Notes: generated from the letters alone by a model not told the origin. A DNA stretch of 64,000 nt from Plantago ovata (GCA_028274465.1 CM051455.1:43107129-43171128), one strand, 5' to 3'. Shown: positions 23,816 through 36,212, counted from the first letter of the stretch. Numbers and translations are program-made.

Positions 23816-24018
23816 GTGTGACCAAGGACTTGAGAGCCCGCTCTCTCTACTGCACCAATAAGACATCAACTAGAGAAATTACAATCAGAGTTATAACTTG
23901 GACATAATGTGTCAAATAAAATGTTTACTGCCGATTCATCAAGAGAATACCAGATATACAGTAAATTTCAACCCTTTGCATCCGAATCTGGTAGAGAGTT
24001 GGAGATTTCAGTTTCCAA

Positions 24019-24600
24019 TAAGGGTTGGTGCTACTTGCTAACCGAGATACTTCGGTACTACTACATAATCCATTAAAAAACATGTTCATCAATCTTCCAG
24101 AGTTTGGGGTGGATTCTGGTTTAGAAATTTGTGGAACAATGACCACCGACCCAAGTGGTCCGGGCTGTCAAATCATGATTGTTTCCCGAGACACAAATGC
24201 GTTTATGAATATTAGTGTTCTGCCATTGGATTCTGATAAATGAGAGACTGAATATATCAGATTAGAAGAGGAGGTTGAAGAATGTTACCTCAGTATAGTT
24301 TACCTTTTAGGTAGACTATACTGCCTATTTGAATCTGGCGGTTGTTACTGTACGCGTGGAACAAAGGCTTTGGAATATAATGCCTATGAAAATTCCCAAA
24401 CCTTGTACGGAGCGGTGTTATCTTTGCAAAAAGGATGCAAATCTTCTGTTGATATGGAGGTCTGGAGATAATGATGACGACGTGATGATGTTTAGACATG
24501 AAGCTTCGAGTTGTAGGATCGAGGAAGAAGAGACGAATGACATGTATTGGGAAGGTATTCCCTACCTGATCCAACCTCCTCCATATAGATCTGAATGACC
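24019..24600 (+). pseudogene. F-box/DUF295 (KIB-type)-like remnant
   Basis: The frame at 24025-24240 reads LLHNPLKNMFINLPEF, TTDPSGPGCQIMIVSR and ISVLPLDSDK, resembling the NPF...I.LP and SPPTSPDC.V segments of DUF295 F-box proteins. A second frame (24329-24595) reads CKKDANLLLIWRSGDNDDD and VMMFRHEASS, resembling the later dgeLLlV...V.v.r part. Stops separate the two. The assignment rests on motif resemblance only. Confidence 0.4.
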
Positions 24601-24666
24601 TTTGTGAAGCTTTGAGCTGGATTGAAGCAAAAGAGACGAATGACATGTATTGGGAAGGTATTCCCT
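24529..24666. repeat. Direct duplication, 103 bp period
   Basis: A 35 bp string beginning AGAGACGAATGACATGTATT occurs at 24529 and 24632; the following GAAGCTTTG-containing segment is also partly repeated. Confidence 0.9.
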
Positions 24667-24769
24667 ATAGACATGCAGACTGACTGACCTGTGTGAAGCT
24701 TTGTTTGAGAGTTTGAGCAATTGAAGTATTCTCAACTCTTTGAGATTATGTTTGTATTTTGTGAAGGTA

Positions 24770-25357
24770 TTTTTGGTAAAAGGTATTTAATGTACGCAAA
24801 GTTGAAGACTATGCTGCAGTACCAAGAATCCTCTTGATTAAACATTTCATTGTTTGTTGTGTGTGTTTCAACCAATCCATTTGGCCGTGTAAGTTTTCCC
24901 GTCTCTAAAGCTAGTTGTCTTAATTCAGATTCTTCTATACTAGCTAGTTGTCTTAATTTAGAAACAGTAATGGTGGACTCTATCTTATTGAAGCATCACC
25001 AAATTTTGTAGATCGTAACTTGTTAATTACGTATGCCACCAGAATGATTCCGTTTAGCATGCTCTGAAATCTGAATAATCATAAGCAGGAAACAGGTTAT
25101 GAAAAAAGAGTAGTCTATTATGTGTCCTCTCAATAACATCAACATCAGTGAGACTACTGGTCGAGCAACTTATTATACTACTTGAAGAATCCAGACAATG
25201 TACATGACTTGAAGAATAGTCCATATCTTTGACTTGCACACTAAACACTTTAGTTCATACCAACTAACTACACCAAGTTGCCAATTCTAATAGCCCAGGA
25301 TATAAATCTATATTTACATATTCCGACTTCCAGGTTAGCGTTTGTCCTTTGGATGAA
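24770..25357. other. Intergenic, no gene recognised
   Basis: Only short non-conserved frames. Confidence 0.4.
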
Positions 25358-27085
25358 AAATTTGATGTGTTAAATTTCATGTTTCGAAATCCTATATTGT
25401 TAAGGAATAGATTTCTTCTCCTTATTTGATTGCATTGAATTTCATGTTTCCAAATCATATATTGTTACATAATAGATTTCTTCTCCTTAGTTGATTGCAT
25501 TGAAGAATCCAACAAAGGAACAGAAACATTTTTTATTTTATAGATCGAGAGCAAAGAAAACCTTATATAGAACAATTTAAAGCTCTTTGCTTTTATATAT
25601 AACCTAATAATAATGAGTTATTATTAATAACCTAGCCAACTAGTTAACCTAATAATAATAAGTTATTATTAATAACCTAGCCAACTAGACAAAGAAAGAA
25701 CAGAACACAAGAGAATTGATCATCGGGTGTTGTTTGTTATTACATTATAATTCGCATCATCAATGCCAATCAATAAGAGGACCTTCGACGTAGGCTTGGC
25801 ATTGGTTGGTTAAAAATCAAACCATAACATGCTTTTAAGACAATGGTTACACTCATAGCCGTAACCGTTTATTATAAAACTTACAACCATAACCAGTGAA
25901 TATTTTCAATTGGTTACGGTTCGATTTTAAAACCGGTCAAACCATAGATTATGGTTGAAATTAGATTTTTCTTTTTTCTCTTAGAATTCAGATTTATCAG
26001 ATATTTCTTCCTACTATCCCTATTCCCAACCCCAATTTATCAGATATGTTCAATTAGATTAGGGTTGGCTGAATTCAAACTTCAGCTCATTGTTGTGATT
26101 GAATCGCTTAAACAACGAGCTACAGAACTATGTAATCGAGCTAAGCTAGCTATGGAAGAGAATTAGGAATTAAACTCTGCAAATCTGATAAAACCGCTCA
26201 AAAGTGCGTACAAAGGTATTTAAACAGAACCAACAGAAGCGTATTTCAACAATCACGCTTTTACAGTTACGCTCTAAGCTCACGAATCACGAATTAAGAC
26301 GAATCGATTCCTGACATTCCATCCTCCTTATCAGAGCTTGTCCTCAAGCTTGAGCATCTAACTGTGGAAATTTTGCAGTAATCCCACTTTATGTTACTCC
26401 CTTCCCTCCGTTCCTAGCTAGTCACTACTCCATCTTTATTTCCACAATACACTATTAATTAATGTATGTGTCTATACTTAATATGTTCTTGTGGGTGGTG
26501 GTGCGGATCGAAAGAAGAAGCAATTAACATGCAGTTCTTATATTAATCCCGATCCCGATCAATAGCAATATCATTAGCAACTTCATAACTTGCTTCTGCA
26601 TACGGCTTTTAGCTTGTAAAATTTTGGCAATTCCGTGTTTTGTGACATACTTTTGCACTAGAATAGTACAGAGTATATATTTGGCGAATCCTATGACCGG
26701 CATGTTTCACTCTACATCGGACCTAATATTATTCATAGTACGAGATGAATTTATGTCATGAGAAACTCTACAATCATCTACGACACTATCTAGCTTGTAT
26801 TCAAATTTTTGATGTGTTAAATTTCATGTTTCGAAATCTTATATTGTTAAGGAATAGATTTCTTCTCCTTAGTTGATTATTGCATTGAATTTCATGTTTC
26901 CAAATCCTATATTGTTACGGAATACATTTCTTCTCAGTTGATTGCAGTCAAGAATCCAACAGAGGAACGGAAACTTTTTTATTTTATAGATCGAGAGCAA
27001 AGAAAACCTTATTATATAGGTTTAAAGCTCTTTGCTTTTATATATAACCTAATAATAATAAGTTATTATTAATAACCTAGTCAAC
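25358..27085 (-). mobile_element. Candidate degenerate LTR retrotransposon (direct repeats)
   Basis: Two direct repeats, 25358-25684 and 26808-27083, start TGATGTGTTAAATTTCATG and end CCTAGYCA, with about 90% visual identity where alignable. Each has an internal duplication (the TTTCATGTTTC...TATATTGTTA unit occurs twice). On the minus strand each reads TG...CA with a TATATAAAAGCAAAGAGC promoter-like box. The 1.1 kb interior has no coding frame. No matching 5 bp target duplication was seen, so a simple segmental duplication is also possible. Confidence 0.45.
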
Positions 27086-27675
27086 TCGAACTAGGTAGTC
27101 AGCCTCCTAACTTGTTGCTAAGTGTGTAAGAAGAGAGCTTTTTAGTGATATAAATATTGCAAATAATGTTTGAATGCTTGTATTGCTTGATGAACAAATG
27201 AAATGGCGAATGGCCTATATATACAAGTTCATATCCTCAACGGACGATGGATATCGATCTAATCTAACGGTTGTAACCTTCTATGTACTTCCATCATCTA
27301 GATCATTTACCTTGTTCCTTATCTTACAATCTTGGAAATATTCTATAATATACAAGAACGTTCTAGAGAACATGATAGCCACCCTCGGGACAGACCTACC
27401 GCGAAAACGGTCGTACGTGACAATAAGCTTCCATTTGTTATTGCTTCATGAACCTGGAATCTGTTGACTTATGTGTATTTGCATTAGACAGATGTTCATT
27501 CTTTTCACAAATCATATGTACCTGTTCTTGTTTTTTCCAACCTGTTATCATCTTATGCCACTAGTACTCTCTCGGTTTCTCTGGTTCGGCTCATCTTAAA
27601 TTGCATATTCTTCTACTATGTCTATATATTTAACTTGACTTGTTCTTAGTACTCATCAATTTTGCATCCAATCAG
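27086..27675. other. Intergenic, no gene recognised
   Basis: An open frame at 27174-27467 has no recognisable motif. Confidence 0.4.
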
Positions 27676-27825
27676 GCTGTTAGGAATGTGAATGATCTGA
27701 ATAGTTTAGATGCGAAAGACAAATATCGAAGGATGAACTCATTTTGAAAGTACTACTTAAGGGAGAAAGGGGCACCATTTCCGACTATATTCATTGGTAC
27801 TGGTAGCTTCTATGCGGATCCGGAA
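27676..27825 (+). pseudogene. Orphan 50-codon exon with one stop, parent gene unknown
   Basis: A pyrimidine-rich acceptor (ATCCAATCAG) and a GTGAGT donor bracket exactly 50 codons in phase 0. The translation looks protein-like (NDLNSLDAKDKYRRMNSF, stop, KYYLREKGAPFPTIFIGTG, SFYADPE) and is broken by a single TGA. I cannot name the family. No neighbouring exons of the same gene were recognised. Confidence 0.45.
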
Positions 27826-28524
27826 GTGAGTTTTTATACCTAATATTTAACTGGATCGTTCCAAAACTTTGAGCATCATCTTTGATTTGTTTGCTAATAC
27901 CGGCCTGAAGCTGAAAGATATTGCTGTAGCCTATCTACTCTGGCATCATTTATGTCAGCTATGATTGTGATTTGTGCTAACATAATGCACATCAACTTCA
28001 GTCATTGCTTTGGGTTCTGTACCTTATGTCAATACAGAATTGTTTCCTCCAGCTCAATCTGTATAGCAGCAATTCGAGAGAGAGTTATTGTTGGTCTGAA
28101 AAAGAAATTGTTTATTCATCTCATTTATTCATCAGGTAAACAGAGTAATTACCATTTTCATTCATGTATCATGTTAATTTTATCATATATACTTTTGTAA
28201 TTATTATTGTTTGGGGCTGATGGTGATGGTAGATCTTGTAGGAGATAGCGATTATTCCCCAGTTTGGTCGCGTGAACTTTCTCACAAGACTCAAGCAGCC
28301 ACCGTCCCTTCTCCAGAATAACTCTCAGCCACATATGGTAATGGATTCTGCCGATAACGTGGCTGAACACCACCCACACGGTGGCGCAAGGATCTTGCCC
28401 TCACTCCACAACACAAATCAAGCTCCTGTAGATAATTTCTGCCATGGCGAAGAAGAGAGCTTGGGGAACAAAACATGGTAGCTCGCTCATCTAGCAATTA
28501 ATTTGAGGTTTTCTTTTAATTAAG
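27826..28524. other. Intergenic, no gene recognised
   Basis: The frames on both strands at 28158-28500 overlap and show no known motif. Confidence 0.4.
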
Positions 28525-29218
28525 TAGGGGTGACTGTGTGTGGGTATCTAACAGGAAGCTAGACAGATCCACCATATGTGTGTGTGAATTTAATTATAAA
28601 CCGTTGCGGTGACAAAAACACTCAAATCGTGGCGGGCTGACTTACAAAATGCGCGGGTGGATGGAGTGTTTAAGAATATCCGAAACAAACTAAATATCAC
28701 AGTTTAACACTAAAATGTATAGTTTATAGAAACCAAACTCAATTAACAAATAAACTACAAATAACGAAGTTCAAAATCAAACCAACAGATACAATATCCA
28801 TCAATAGTATATGTCCAAACTGAAACTAAATTTTAAACATAGAGGTTACAAGAGTTTTTTAATTGAAATCAACAAATTACATTACATATAACAAGTGGCT
28901 CTCCTCGGAACTTCATACTCACATACGAAGATGAAGATGGAGAGTTGAATACGGTGGATTTGGGACAAATAGGTTTTGAGTATTTTGACGATTGGGGGCT
29001 TGAGAATGTTAAGCTTAGCTAGTTAACATATTAAATACACACACAGGCCTGCTGCGCGGGTCGGATGATGCAGTTTGCACCCGCCATCCACCCGACTCGC
29101 TGCGGGTTAAACATTGTTTCAACAGCAGGCAGGTAACACAAAGTAAATCGGCATGTACGAATTAATGGCGGGTAGTTTGTAGGGGTGGGTCGGGCGGTGA
29201 CTTTTATGCTCACCCCTA
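28525..29218. mobile_element. hAT-like non-autonomous element
   Basis: Inverted ends TAGGGGTGACTG and (reverse complement of the right end) TAGGGGTGAGCAT. GC-rich CGGGTGG/CCACCCG words occur near both ends. About 694 bp, non-coding. The flanking 8 bp (TAATTAAG, CTCCTAAG) match only in TAAG, so the target duplication is not intact. Confidence 0.6.
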
Positions 29219-29335
29219 CTCCTAAGTCTGATAAATCTAATCTAAAATTCAGTTGGTTTTTTGCTATTGATTTCCTTATCAATGTTATGAAATTAATGAT
29301 CTGTCTGTGGATCTCTCTGATTCTGAGATTAAATA

Positions 29336-29510
29336 AAGGGTTTATTACAAATAAGTGATATTCCTAATACTTTCTATCAAATTATTGCTACATGCTAAAT
29401 TTCCTACAAATTAGTGTCTAAATATAAATATGTTAAGACTAAAATAACCTTTTTTTTTAGGAAATTAATTAGTACTCCTAGTATTTAGCTAATTTGTTAT
29501 ATATGAGGAG
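29336..29510 (+). mobile_element. Truncated Mutator-like MITE end
   Basis: GGGTTTATTACAAATAAGTGA, then ATTCCTAATACTTTCTATCAAATTA and AATTAGTGTCTAAATA, match the left end of the element at 4528. No right end follows; the next MITE starts immediately. Confidence 0.6.
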
Positions 29511-29513
29511 TTA

Positions 29514-30235
29514 GTGCACTAGTTACAGGAGTTCTAAAACCTCCTCCAATCCTATATTTAGAGCATTCTTTATGGAGACTACAAAGGGCTTAATCGGAGT
29601 TATAAGCTCAATTAAGTCCAAAATAGCCTCCAATGGGGATTATAAAGGGGCTACTAATTAATTAGTAGCCCATGGAAATGGGCTACTAATTAGTAGCCCC
29701 AATTTAAGCCCCAAATATGAGACCTATATATACAATTAACTACATTAAGAAGGGATATAATGTGAGACCCACACAAAAACTCTAATTAAGCCCAAAAGAC
29801 CATTGGAGACTTCATTTGGTTGGGACTTTTTTGGGGCTTATATGATAAAAACCACTTAATTAAGCCCCGACCATAAGGAATGCTCTTAGGATGAAATTGT
29901 GAAAATTGTGTTAAAAACCAACAATTTCAGAACTCCAAAACTCAATGGGGTCCACATAAATGTAATCCTAAATTTGGAACTCCCTAAAAACATTACTACA
30001 AATGAGTACTCATTTTACCCTCCCTATTTATTCCTTATCTATGTGGCGCCATATATATACCCACGTGTCCTTTTTCATTACTAAAATTCTACATGTGTCC
30101 CATTTTCATAACTAAAACATAAATAATATAAAACCTTTAATTATCATCTATATAATTGATATACTAAATAATTATAAGGGACTACTTAGGAACAATATTT
30201 AGAGAAATATTATAGGTATCATGTAAAAAGTGCTC
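29514..30235. mobile_element. Tourist-like MITE carrying a nested Tourist-like MITE
   Basis: TTA on both flanks. The left end GTGCACTAGTTACAGGA pairs imperfectly with the right end ATGTAAAAAGTGCTC. Interior homology to 9832-10461 is clear. The GAGCATT-family MITE 29561-29885 is inserted near its left end. Confidence 0.65.
29561..29885. mobile_element. Tourist-like MITE (GAGCATT family), nested
   Basis: TTA flanks both sides. Ends GAGCATTCTTTATGG and CCATAAGGAATGCTC are inverted repeats. Internal GGGGCTACTAATTA/TAATTAGTAGCCC palindromes. Same family as 14336-14641. Confidence 0.88.
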
Positions 30236-30238
30236 TTA

Positions 30239-30953
30239 GTTATACATGCGAAATTGAAATTCTAGTTAGAGTCATCCTAAAAAATTTCGAGTCATCCTAA
30301 AAATTATGTTCTCCCATACCAGGCAAGCATCCATTTAAGTCAAGTATCTCTATTAATTAGCCTTTTAGATTAATTAAGTTTTGATAACTAGGCTAATTTC
30401 TCAAGCATCGAATTAATCAAGCAAGCATCATTGTCCTAAATTTTTTACCCATATGAATTGAACCCTGGACATATGAGTAAAAATGAAGGGAACTTTTTAT
30501 CCATATGAATGGAACCCTGGACACTAGGCCTCCACTCATACAAGTGATTTAGCGGTCATTACTGGTACCATAGTACTTAGTAATTATTCCAACACTATCC
30601 AACAGTATAGTTTTCAGATATAGCTAGAGCCCCTCACTCTCACTCCCAACTGCCTTTCACTACTAACTCTCCATCAAGAAACCTCTAATATTAAAAAAAT
30701 TATCTGTTTAATTCAATATAAGCGCCATTGAGCTGAACTCTCTTTTCATCATGACTTGTTTGTTTGGTTGGTCTTATCAGTTAAAGGGAAGAGCTTCTTA
30801 TATCCCGGTTTACATACTTTAATTTACACAAAACAGTCTTTCCCTGTTCATTTACACTACTACAAGGACTTGCAATGTACAACTAGTATTTATATAGAAC
30901 AGTCGCCTGACAAGCAAGCAAACGTAAGCATAACTAACTACCTTAATCTTCAT
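30239..30953. other. Intergenic 3' flank of the ARID-HMG gene
   Basis: Contains a short tandem-like duplication (CATATGAATTGAACCCTGG at about 30451, CATATGAATGGAACCCTGG at about 30503). No gene recognised. Confidence 0.45.
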
Positions 30954-33723
30954 CTAGTTGGTCATATCAAGGAAGCCACTGGAAAAATCAATCTGAAACA
31001 TAGGATCACTGGATTTAGCATTCTTCATAGCCTCGACTGCCAATTTTACCATGGATTCATCAGGAACTTGGATATTTTCACTCTCTGCTTCAGCACCCAA
31101 AGATACGCGATATTCATCAACGGCTCCTTCTGAAGATGGGGAGAAGCTTACCCTGCTTGGAGATGTGTTGCTAATCAAGCATTCGCTCTTAAGATTGTCT
31201 CTCTTTTCACGTGACATGTACCGGGCCAGTTCTCTGCCATATCTCTCCCTGTCAATCTTGCTTACGTCCAAATACGGCTGCATTTTAAAGGACATGTAAA
31301 AACCAATGTTTTCTAACATTTCCCAGGCTGATATGAGATTATCATTTATATGAGATTATCATTTATCACAAACAGGATTAGTAGCTAAAAGAGAAAACAT
31401 TACCTTTTGTCTTCGTCAGAAAGGGCCTTCCATGTTGTAGTTGCCATGTCACGGATATTCTTGCAACCTAACGTTTCTTCATGAATCATCTTTAGCCTGT
31501 TGCACTCGAGCTTAATGAAGATTTGGTATCCGGTTCTCGGCTTCATAGGAGCATCAGGGCTCTTGCTTAATTCTGTACCGTGTGAGTCTTTCATGGTAGA
31601 ATTCTTATTTACCCTCTTGGATCCTGCATATTTGATCAGTTATGTTTTATCAAAAGGACAAGTTATGTTTTAACAACAAGGACATGAATCCATTTTTGTG
31701 TATAACTTTAAGTAGGCTAATCAGATGAAGTTAGATGAAGTTATTTGCACTGGCATAGCTCTCTTAACAAACAAGTATAAATATGAATTTCTTTTAGCTA
31801 GAATGTCTTACTTATATGCACATTAAACATGATCAGTAAAGCTATATGTTGAAAGAAAATAATAGCCGGAAAGTATCACCTGTACTTTTCCTTTTATTTT
31901 CGCGGCCATTGGGATTACCATCAAGCTGCTTCCTCTTTCCGGCTGAACTGCCTGGTTTCGCATCGATATCTGTAGATCCTACCATTGACACAAAACTAGT
32001 TCTTAAGAACTTGGTAGCTAAAGAAGAAAGTCAAGTCAGAAGTTGAAGTTCAAAGATGAATGAAGTTGAAAGATCAAGTCAGAAGTTGAAGTTCAAAGAT
32101 GAATGAAGTTGAAAGATGAAACTTGAAGACCTAAGATGTTAGTACTCATAATTTATACAAAGAAAATTTTCCACCTGGAGGATTTTTAGCAGGGGAATTA
32201 TATGATTCATCAGGGCTTTTGTTGTACACTTGCTCATATTGAAGAAGCAGAACTTCATAAACTTTCTGAAGTTGAGCTGGTAACATGGAGGCGTTGCTTT
32301 TGAGCTTCAAGGCCAGCTCAACTTCATCCCACTTCCCAGCTTCAGTGACCTGAGACAATGATAGATAAACTGAATTTTCGCATAATCAATAGCGTAAACT
32401 GTGCAAATACAATATAATATATTCATTGCAGCAAGAGAAGGTAAAAAGCCATTGAAGGTAAAAAGCCATTGCAGTTTATAGTTGTTGAAGTGTTTGGTAA
32501 GTACTACACCCTACCCTACACCCTACCCTATGAACCAAATATTTGAATAAAAATAAAAGTAATTATTTGAATAAAAGTAATTAGAAAGATGTAAAAAGGT
32601 ATTAGGCACCTGAGTAAATCCCCCTCTCTGGATCACTTCTCTATATAAGAGATGCAAGTCGAGGTTTGTCTCTTGAAAATTAAAGCTGCATTCACAGGAT
32701 TTCAGCATTTCGATGTTGTTAAATCAATTTGTACGTAAGAATGCACACGCAGATTTGACATTAAACCTTAAAAATGCATATAATAAATACGAGTACATGG
32801 AAAGAGTACGCAAGTATACTGCAATTTGCACGGTATATGAATTTAAGTACACGAGCACTACAACTTGCGGGTAGATATGTTTTGTGATCGAAAACCAGGA
32901 GAGGGTCTAGTCATCCGGTCCTTACTTCGCACGTGGAGTCAAAATCCGAAATCACTAAAGACGAAAGAATTTCACTGAGGGCCTGATTTACTTTAACAGG
33001 TCTGGTTATTACTATGGATCATCTACCAATATGTTGAGCCCTGATTCCCTTAAATTACTCCTTAATTTACATTACACTGATGCGGCATGAAACGGTGAAT
33101 GAACTGGAGTATAGTATACCTTTCCTTCATCTGGTTAGGCCCCATTTTATACTTTGAATTCGTGATTATCAATTTCTAGGCGATCAAGGATACTTATAAC
33201 TTAATTAATAGGCAAGATTAATTTCTCCAATATTTTAGCCTTTTTGTTCCCAAAGTTTCTTCTTAAGTTTTAAGTTCTCTTTGGTATTACAAACACCAAC
33301 ATTTTCATCCCCTAAATTTGAATGCTAGATCTGCATGAAATAGTCCATGGATAACTACTGCAGGTAGTGAATCTTTCTACACCACTAATACTTAACATTA
33401 AATCTTGTTCTTTCTATTGAGTATTGAAGCTGTGTTCACTTAATTCTACAAAAAAAAAAAAACAAACCGCGGAAATATAAATGCAACAATAACTAATCAG
33501 AACAACAAAATGATGGAACAAGAAACAGATATAGGAGTTGAGATTGAAGGAATTACAGGAAGCTGAGGCCAGACGAGTGGTGCAATTTGGTAAGTCTTTG
33601 GTAGAAAGTATCTTTGTTTTGCTTCTCATCATTATCATCATCTGCAGGAGAAGATCCTGATCCTGGCCAGGACAAGCCACATGCATTATCGCCGATGATT
33701 TTGTCATGTTGTTCAACCTCCAT
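30954..33723 (-). CDS. ARID and HMG-box DNA-binding protein (plant ARID-HMG family), with one frame break
   Basis: Six minus-strand exons: 33557-33723, 32610-32685, 32175-32349, 31880-31978, 31404-31623 and 30954-31277. The ARID domain spans exons 1-3 (DTFYQRLTKLHHSSGL, LDLHLLYREVIQRGGF, TEAGKWDEV, LQKVYEVLLLQYEQVY). Exon 4 is a basic linker (SAGKRKQLDG). The HMG box begins in exon 5 (DAPMKPRTGYQIF, NIRDMATTTWKALSDEDK) and finishes in exon 6 (PYLDVSKIDRERYGRELARY). The family (Arabidopsis HMGB9/10/11/15 type) binds AT-rich DNA in the nucleus. All junctions keep frame except exon 5 to 6: the canonical AG|GTAATG donor leaves two bases, while exon 6 needs zero. One extra A in the A4 run at 31405-31408 would give the HMG consensus K-K-P-Y. 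So this is either a real frameshift or a base-calling error. Confidence 0.85.
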
Positions 33724-33816
33724 TTTGAGCTCTGTTTTGAGAAACAGAGTTTTTCTTGGACTAAGATGATTTTACTACTACTACTGTATTGACTTTCCCA
33801 CTGGTACTTACTACAA

Positions 33817-33826
33817 GATTTATATG
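33817..33826 (-). promoter_or_regulatory. Probable TATA box of the ARID-HMG gene
   Basis: A minus-strand GCATATAAAT lies about 100 bases before the ATG. Confidence 0.45.
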
Positions 33827-34311
33827 CAGAACAATTAATTAATTAATGAATTAATGGACTGTAACAAGTGTATGCCACAGAGATTGCCGTTCATGCAAAT
33901 AACACAACTCACCAGGCACTGCCGGGTGGATTATTCCTTTTTAGTGCCTTTTTCCTTTTTTCTTTTAACTTTCTTTTATTCAATAATAATAATAATATTG
34001 CACATGTATCTTTTTCATTACTAGTAGTAGTCTTCTAAGTGTAACAATTTAGTCTCCTGCATTAGTGGAGAGTATTTGATTGTGTTTGTGTGCAGGTTTG
34101 GTAATTTTAGGTGTCAATATATCTAGTAGGAGGTGCAAATGGGAAGTAGATTTCACCGATTGTTGGCTTTAGCTGCCATTTAAGAAGTTTGTCTAAATAC
34201 ATTAAAAAAACAACGGCGACACGATACGGATACGTTGATCCTGATATGTAAAAATCTAAAAAAGTAGGATATGGATACGTGACCGATACGTTTAATTTTG
34301 TAATACATTTA

Positions 34312-34497
34312 GACTTTGTTCTCTTCGTCTGAAAATGTCTGAACTGAACTGAATGGATCTGAACTGAACTGAACTTATTTGTAGTACAAAATACTATTAG
34401 TCAAATCTGAACTGAACTGAACTAAATGGATCTGAGGAACTGAACTGATCTGAACTGAATTTATTCTCATCAATTTTCAGATGAAAAGAATAGAGCC
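34312..34497. mobile_element. Tourist-like MITE 1 of a cluster, with TGAACTGAAC array
   Basis: TTA on both flanks. Ends GACTTTGTTCTCTTCGTCTG and AGATGAAAAGAATAGAGCC are inverted. The interior is a degenerate 5 bp/10 bp repeat of (T)GAACTGAACT. Confidence 0.8.
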
Positions 34498-34500
34498 TTA

Positions 34501-34683
34501 GAAACTGTTCTTTTCGTCTCAACTGAACAGAATTGAACTGAACTGAATGGAGCTGAACTGAATTGAACTGAACAGAACTGAATTTATTTGTACTATAAAA
34601 TACAACTAAGCAAGACTGAACAGAACAGAACTGAATGGAACTGAACTGAAAATAATGAGTTTTCATACGAAGAGAACAAAGCC
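34501..34683. mobile_element. Tourist-like MITE 2, sharing its left TTA with MITE 1
   Basis: Starts GAAACTGTTCTTTTCGTCTC and ends CATACGAAGAGAACAAAGCC, then TTA. Same family and size as the preceding element; only the three bases TTA separate them. Confidence 0.78.
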
Positions 34684-34723
34684 TTAGTATGTAAATTATT
34701 TCAATTTTTAAAATTTCTAGTTA

Positions 34724-34931
34724 GGCTCTATTCGTTTCACCTTAATTTCATTTTTATTAAGTTCACTTTAGATAAGTTCAATTCAGTTCAGTTCAGATTT
34801 ATTAAGTTCAGTTCAGTTCAAATAAATTAAGTTCAGTTCAGGTTTGCTTAGTTAAAATTCATACTTCAAATAAGTTCAGTTCAGTTCAGTTCAGATAAGT
34901 TCAGAGTTTTTCAGGTGAAACAAACAGAGCC
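34724..34931. mobile_element. Tourist-like MITE 3, inverted internal array
   Basis: TTA on both flanks. Ends GGCTCTATTCGTTTCACCT and AGGTGAAACAAACAGAGCC. The internal array is TTCAGTTCAG, the opposite strand of the array in MITEs 1 and 2. A half copy of the same family starts near 43151. Confidence 0.85.
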
Positions 34932-34934
34932 TTA

Positions 34935-36212
34935 GTTATTCTAATGAATAATGAATGCTAAAAAATAAATAAAAAAGTAAATAACTTAATATTACTCTTT
35001 AGTTATCTATCACAAATCATGTCAAATGCTCAATAACATGTCTAAAGGGGCGGAATACGTATCGGAGATGAATCGGGACGAATAGGGTATCGGAATGGAT
35101 ACTTAGTCATTTTGAAGTATCGGTGTTTCCTAGCTAAATATATAAAAAAAAAACATTGTAATTTTAAATGCAAATGAGTAGTATAAACTCTATTTTTTTT
35201 AATTGGATTAGAGAACCTCTCTAGTTTCTAGTTTGGAGCCAAACAGTATGTTAGTTTCCTATAATCCTACTCCTATGTATGACTGATGGGTTCAAACCGC
35301 ACTTACAATTTAAGGAGGTCTTTCTTAATCAGTCAAAATGTTTGCACTTGCTTAACAAAAAATCTATGAATTCCACTTGCTGGTTGGTAGTTGGTAGTGG
35401 TGAAATTTTAAGTAGAGTTTGAACCTCCAAATTCATCAAATTAACATTGTATGATCTATGTAGATATAAAAATATACAATAACATTCCAAGCTCACTCTA
35501 AACTGAGACAACCTACATCTATCCCATAAATACAATCAATTAATTATTCGTTATAGGTGTTATTGTGAACTTAAAATCTTTAAATTGCACCTAAAAAATG
35601 CAAATCAATAATACAATTCCGAACTTAAATTCTAGTGACCTAAATTATAACGACCACCTATCATTTGTCCTCCATTTTATGTGAGATGTAGTGATTTGTA
35701 TGAGGTTGATAGTTGATATTTAAAATCTTGCATATTATTATGATTGATACCTAGGAATTAGGATTAATACTAGCCAAGAAGAAATGTTGATCTTGATATG
35801 GGAAAAGAATATGGCCCGGGTTATGTACACGTCGGATAATTTATAGCCTGAAGAGTAGAGTCCACCTGGAGTCGACCAAGTATCCGCCCCATATTTTCCC
35901 TTCCCCTCATCTTCTTCTTCATCCAAACTAACACACACACATAAATAAAATAACAACTCGATTTTATCGATCAACAAACAACAACAGTTGAAGAATCTCT
36001 GGTGATATATTTCCTCCATTAATTAATCAGAATTTCTCCAATTACTCGATTATATATGACAATCTGTTCGTCAGTTCGAATCAGAAGAAGAGAAATTATT
36101 GCTACTGGTTTCGGCGATTAACTCCACGGAGCCTTCAATTCCAACTGGAAGGCGGCTGTTACCAGTTCAATTTTATTAATAGTAGTCGTAGTAAGTACTG
36201 ATTCAGAAGGCC
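34935..36212. other. Intergenic plus promoter and 5' leader of the IREG3-like gene
   Basis: No coding motif. The last 200 bases (from about 36000) are less AT-rich and are probably the 5' UTR of the ferroportin gene. Confidence 0.45.

Noticed and set aside
32500..32532. CCCTA-rich stretch resembling telomere repeat
   Set aside because: It reads CACCCTACCCTA, only a few units and not CCCTAAA; it lies in an intron of the ARID-HMG gene.
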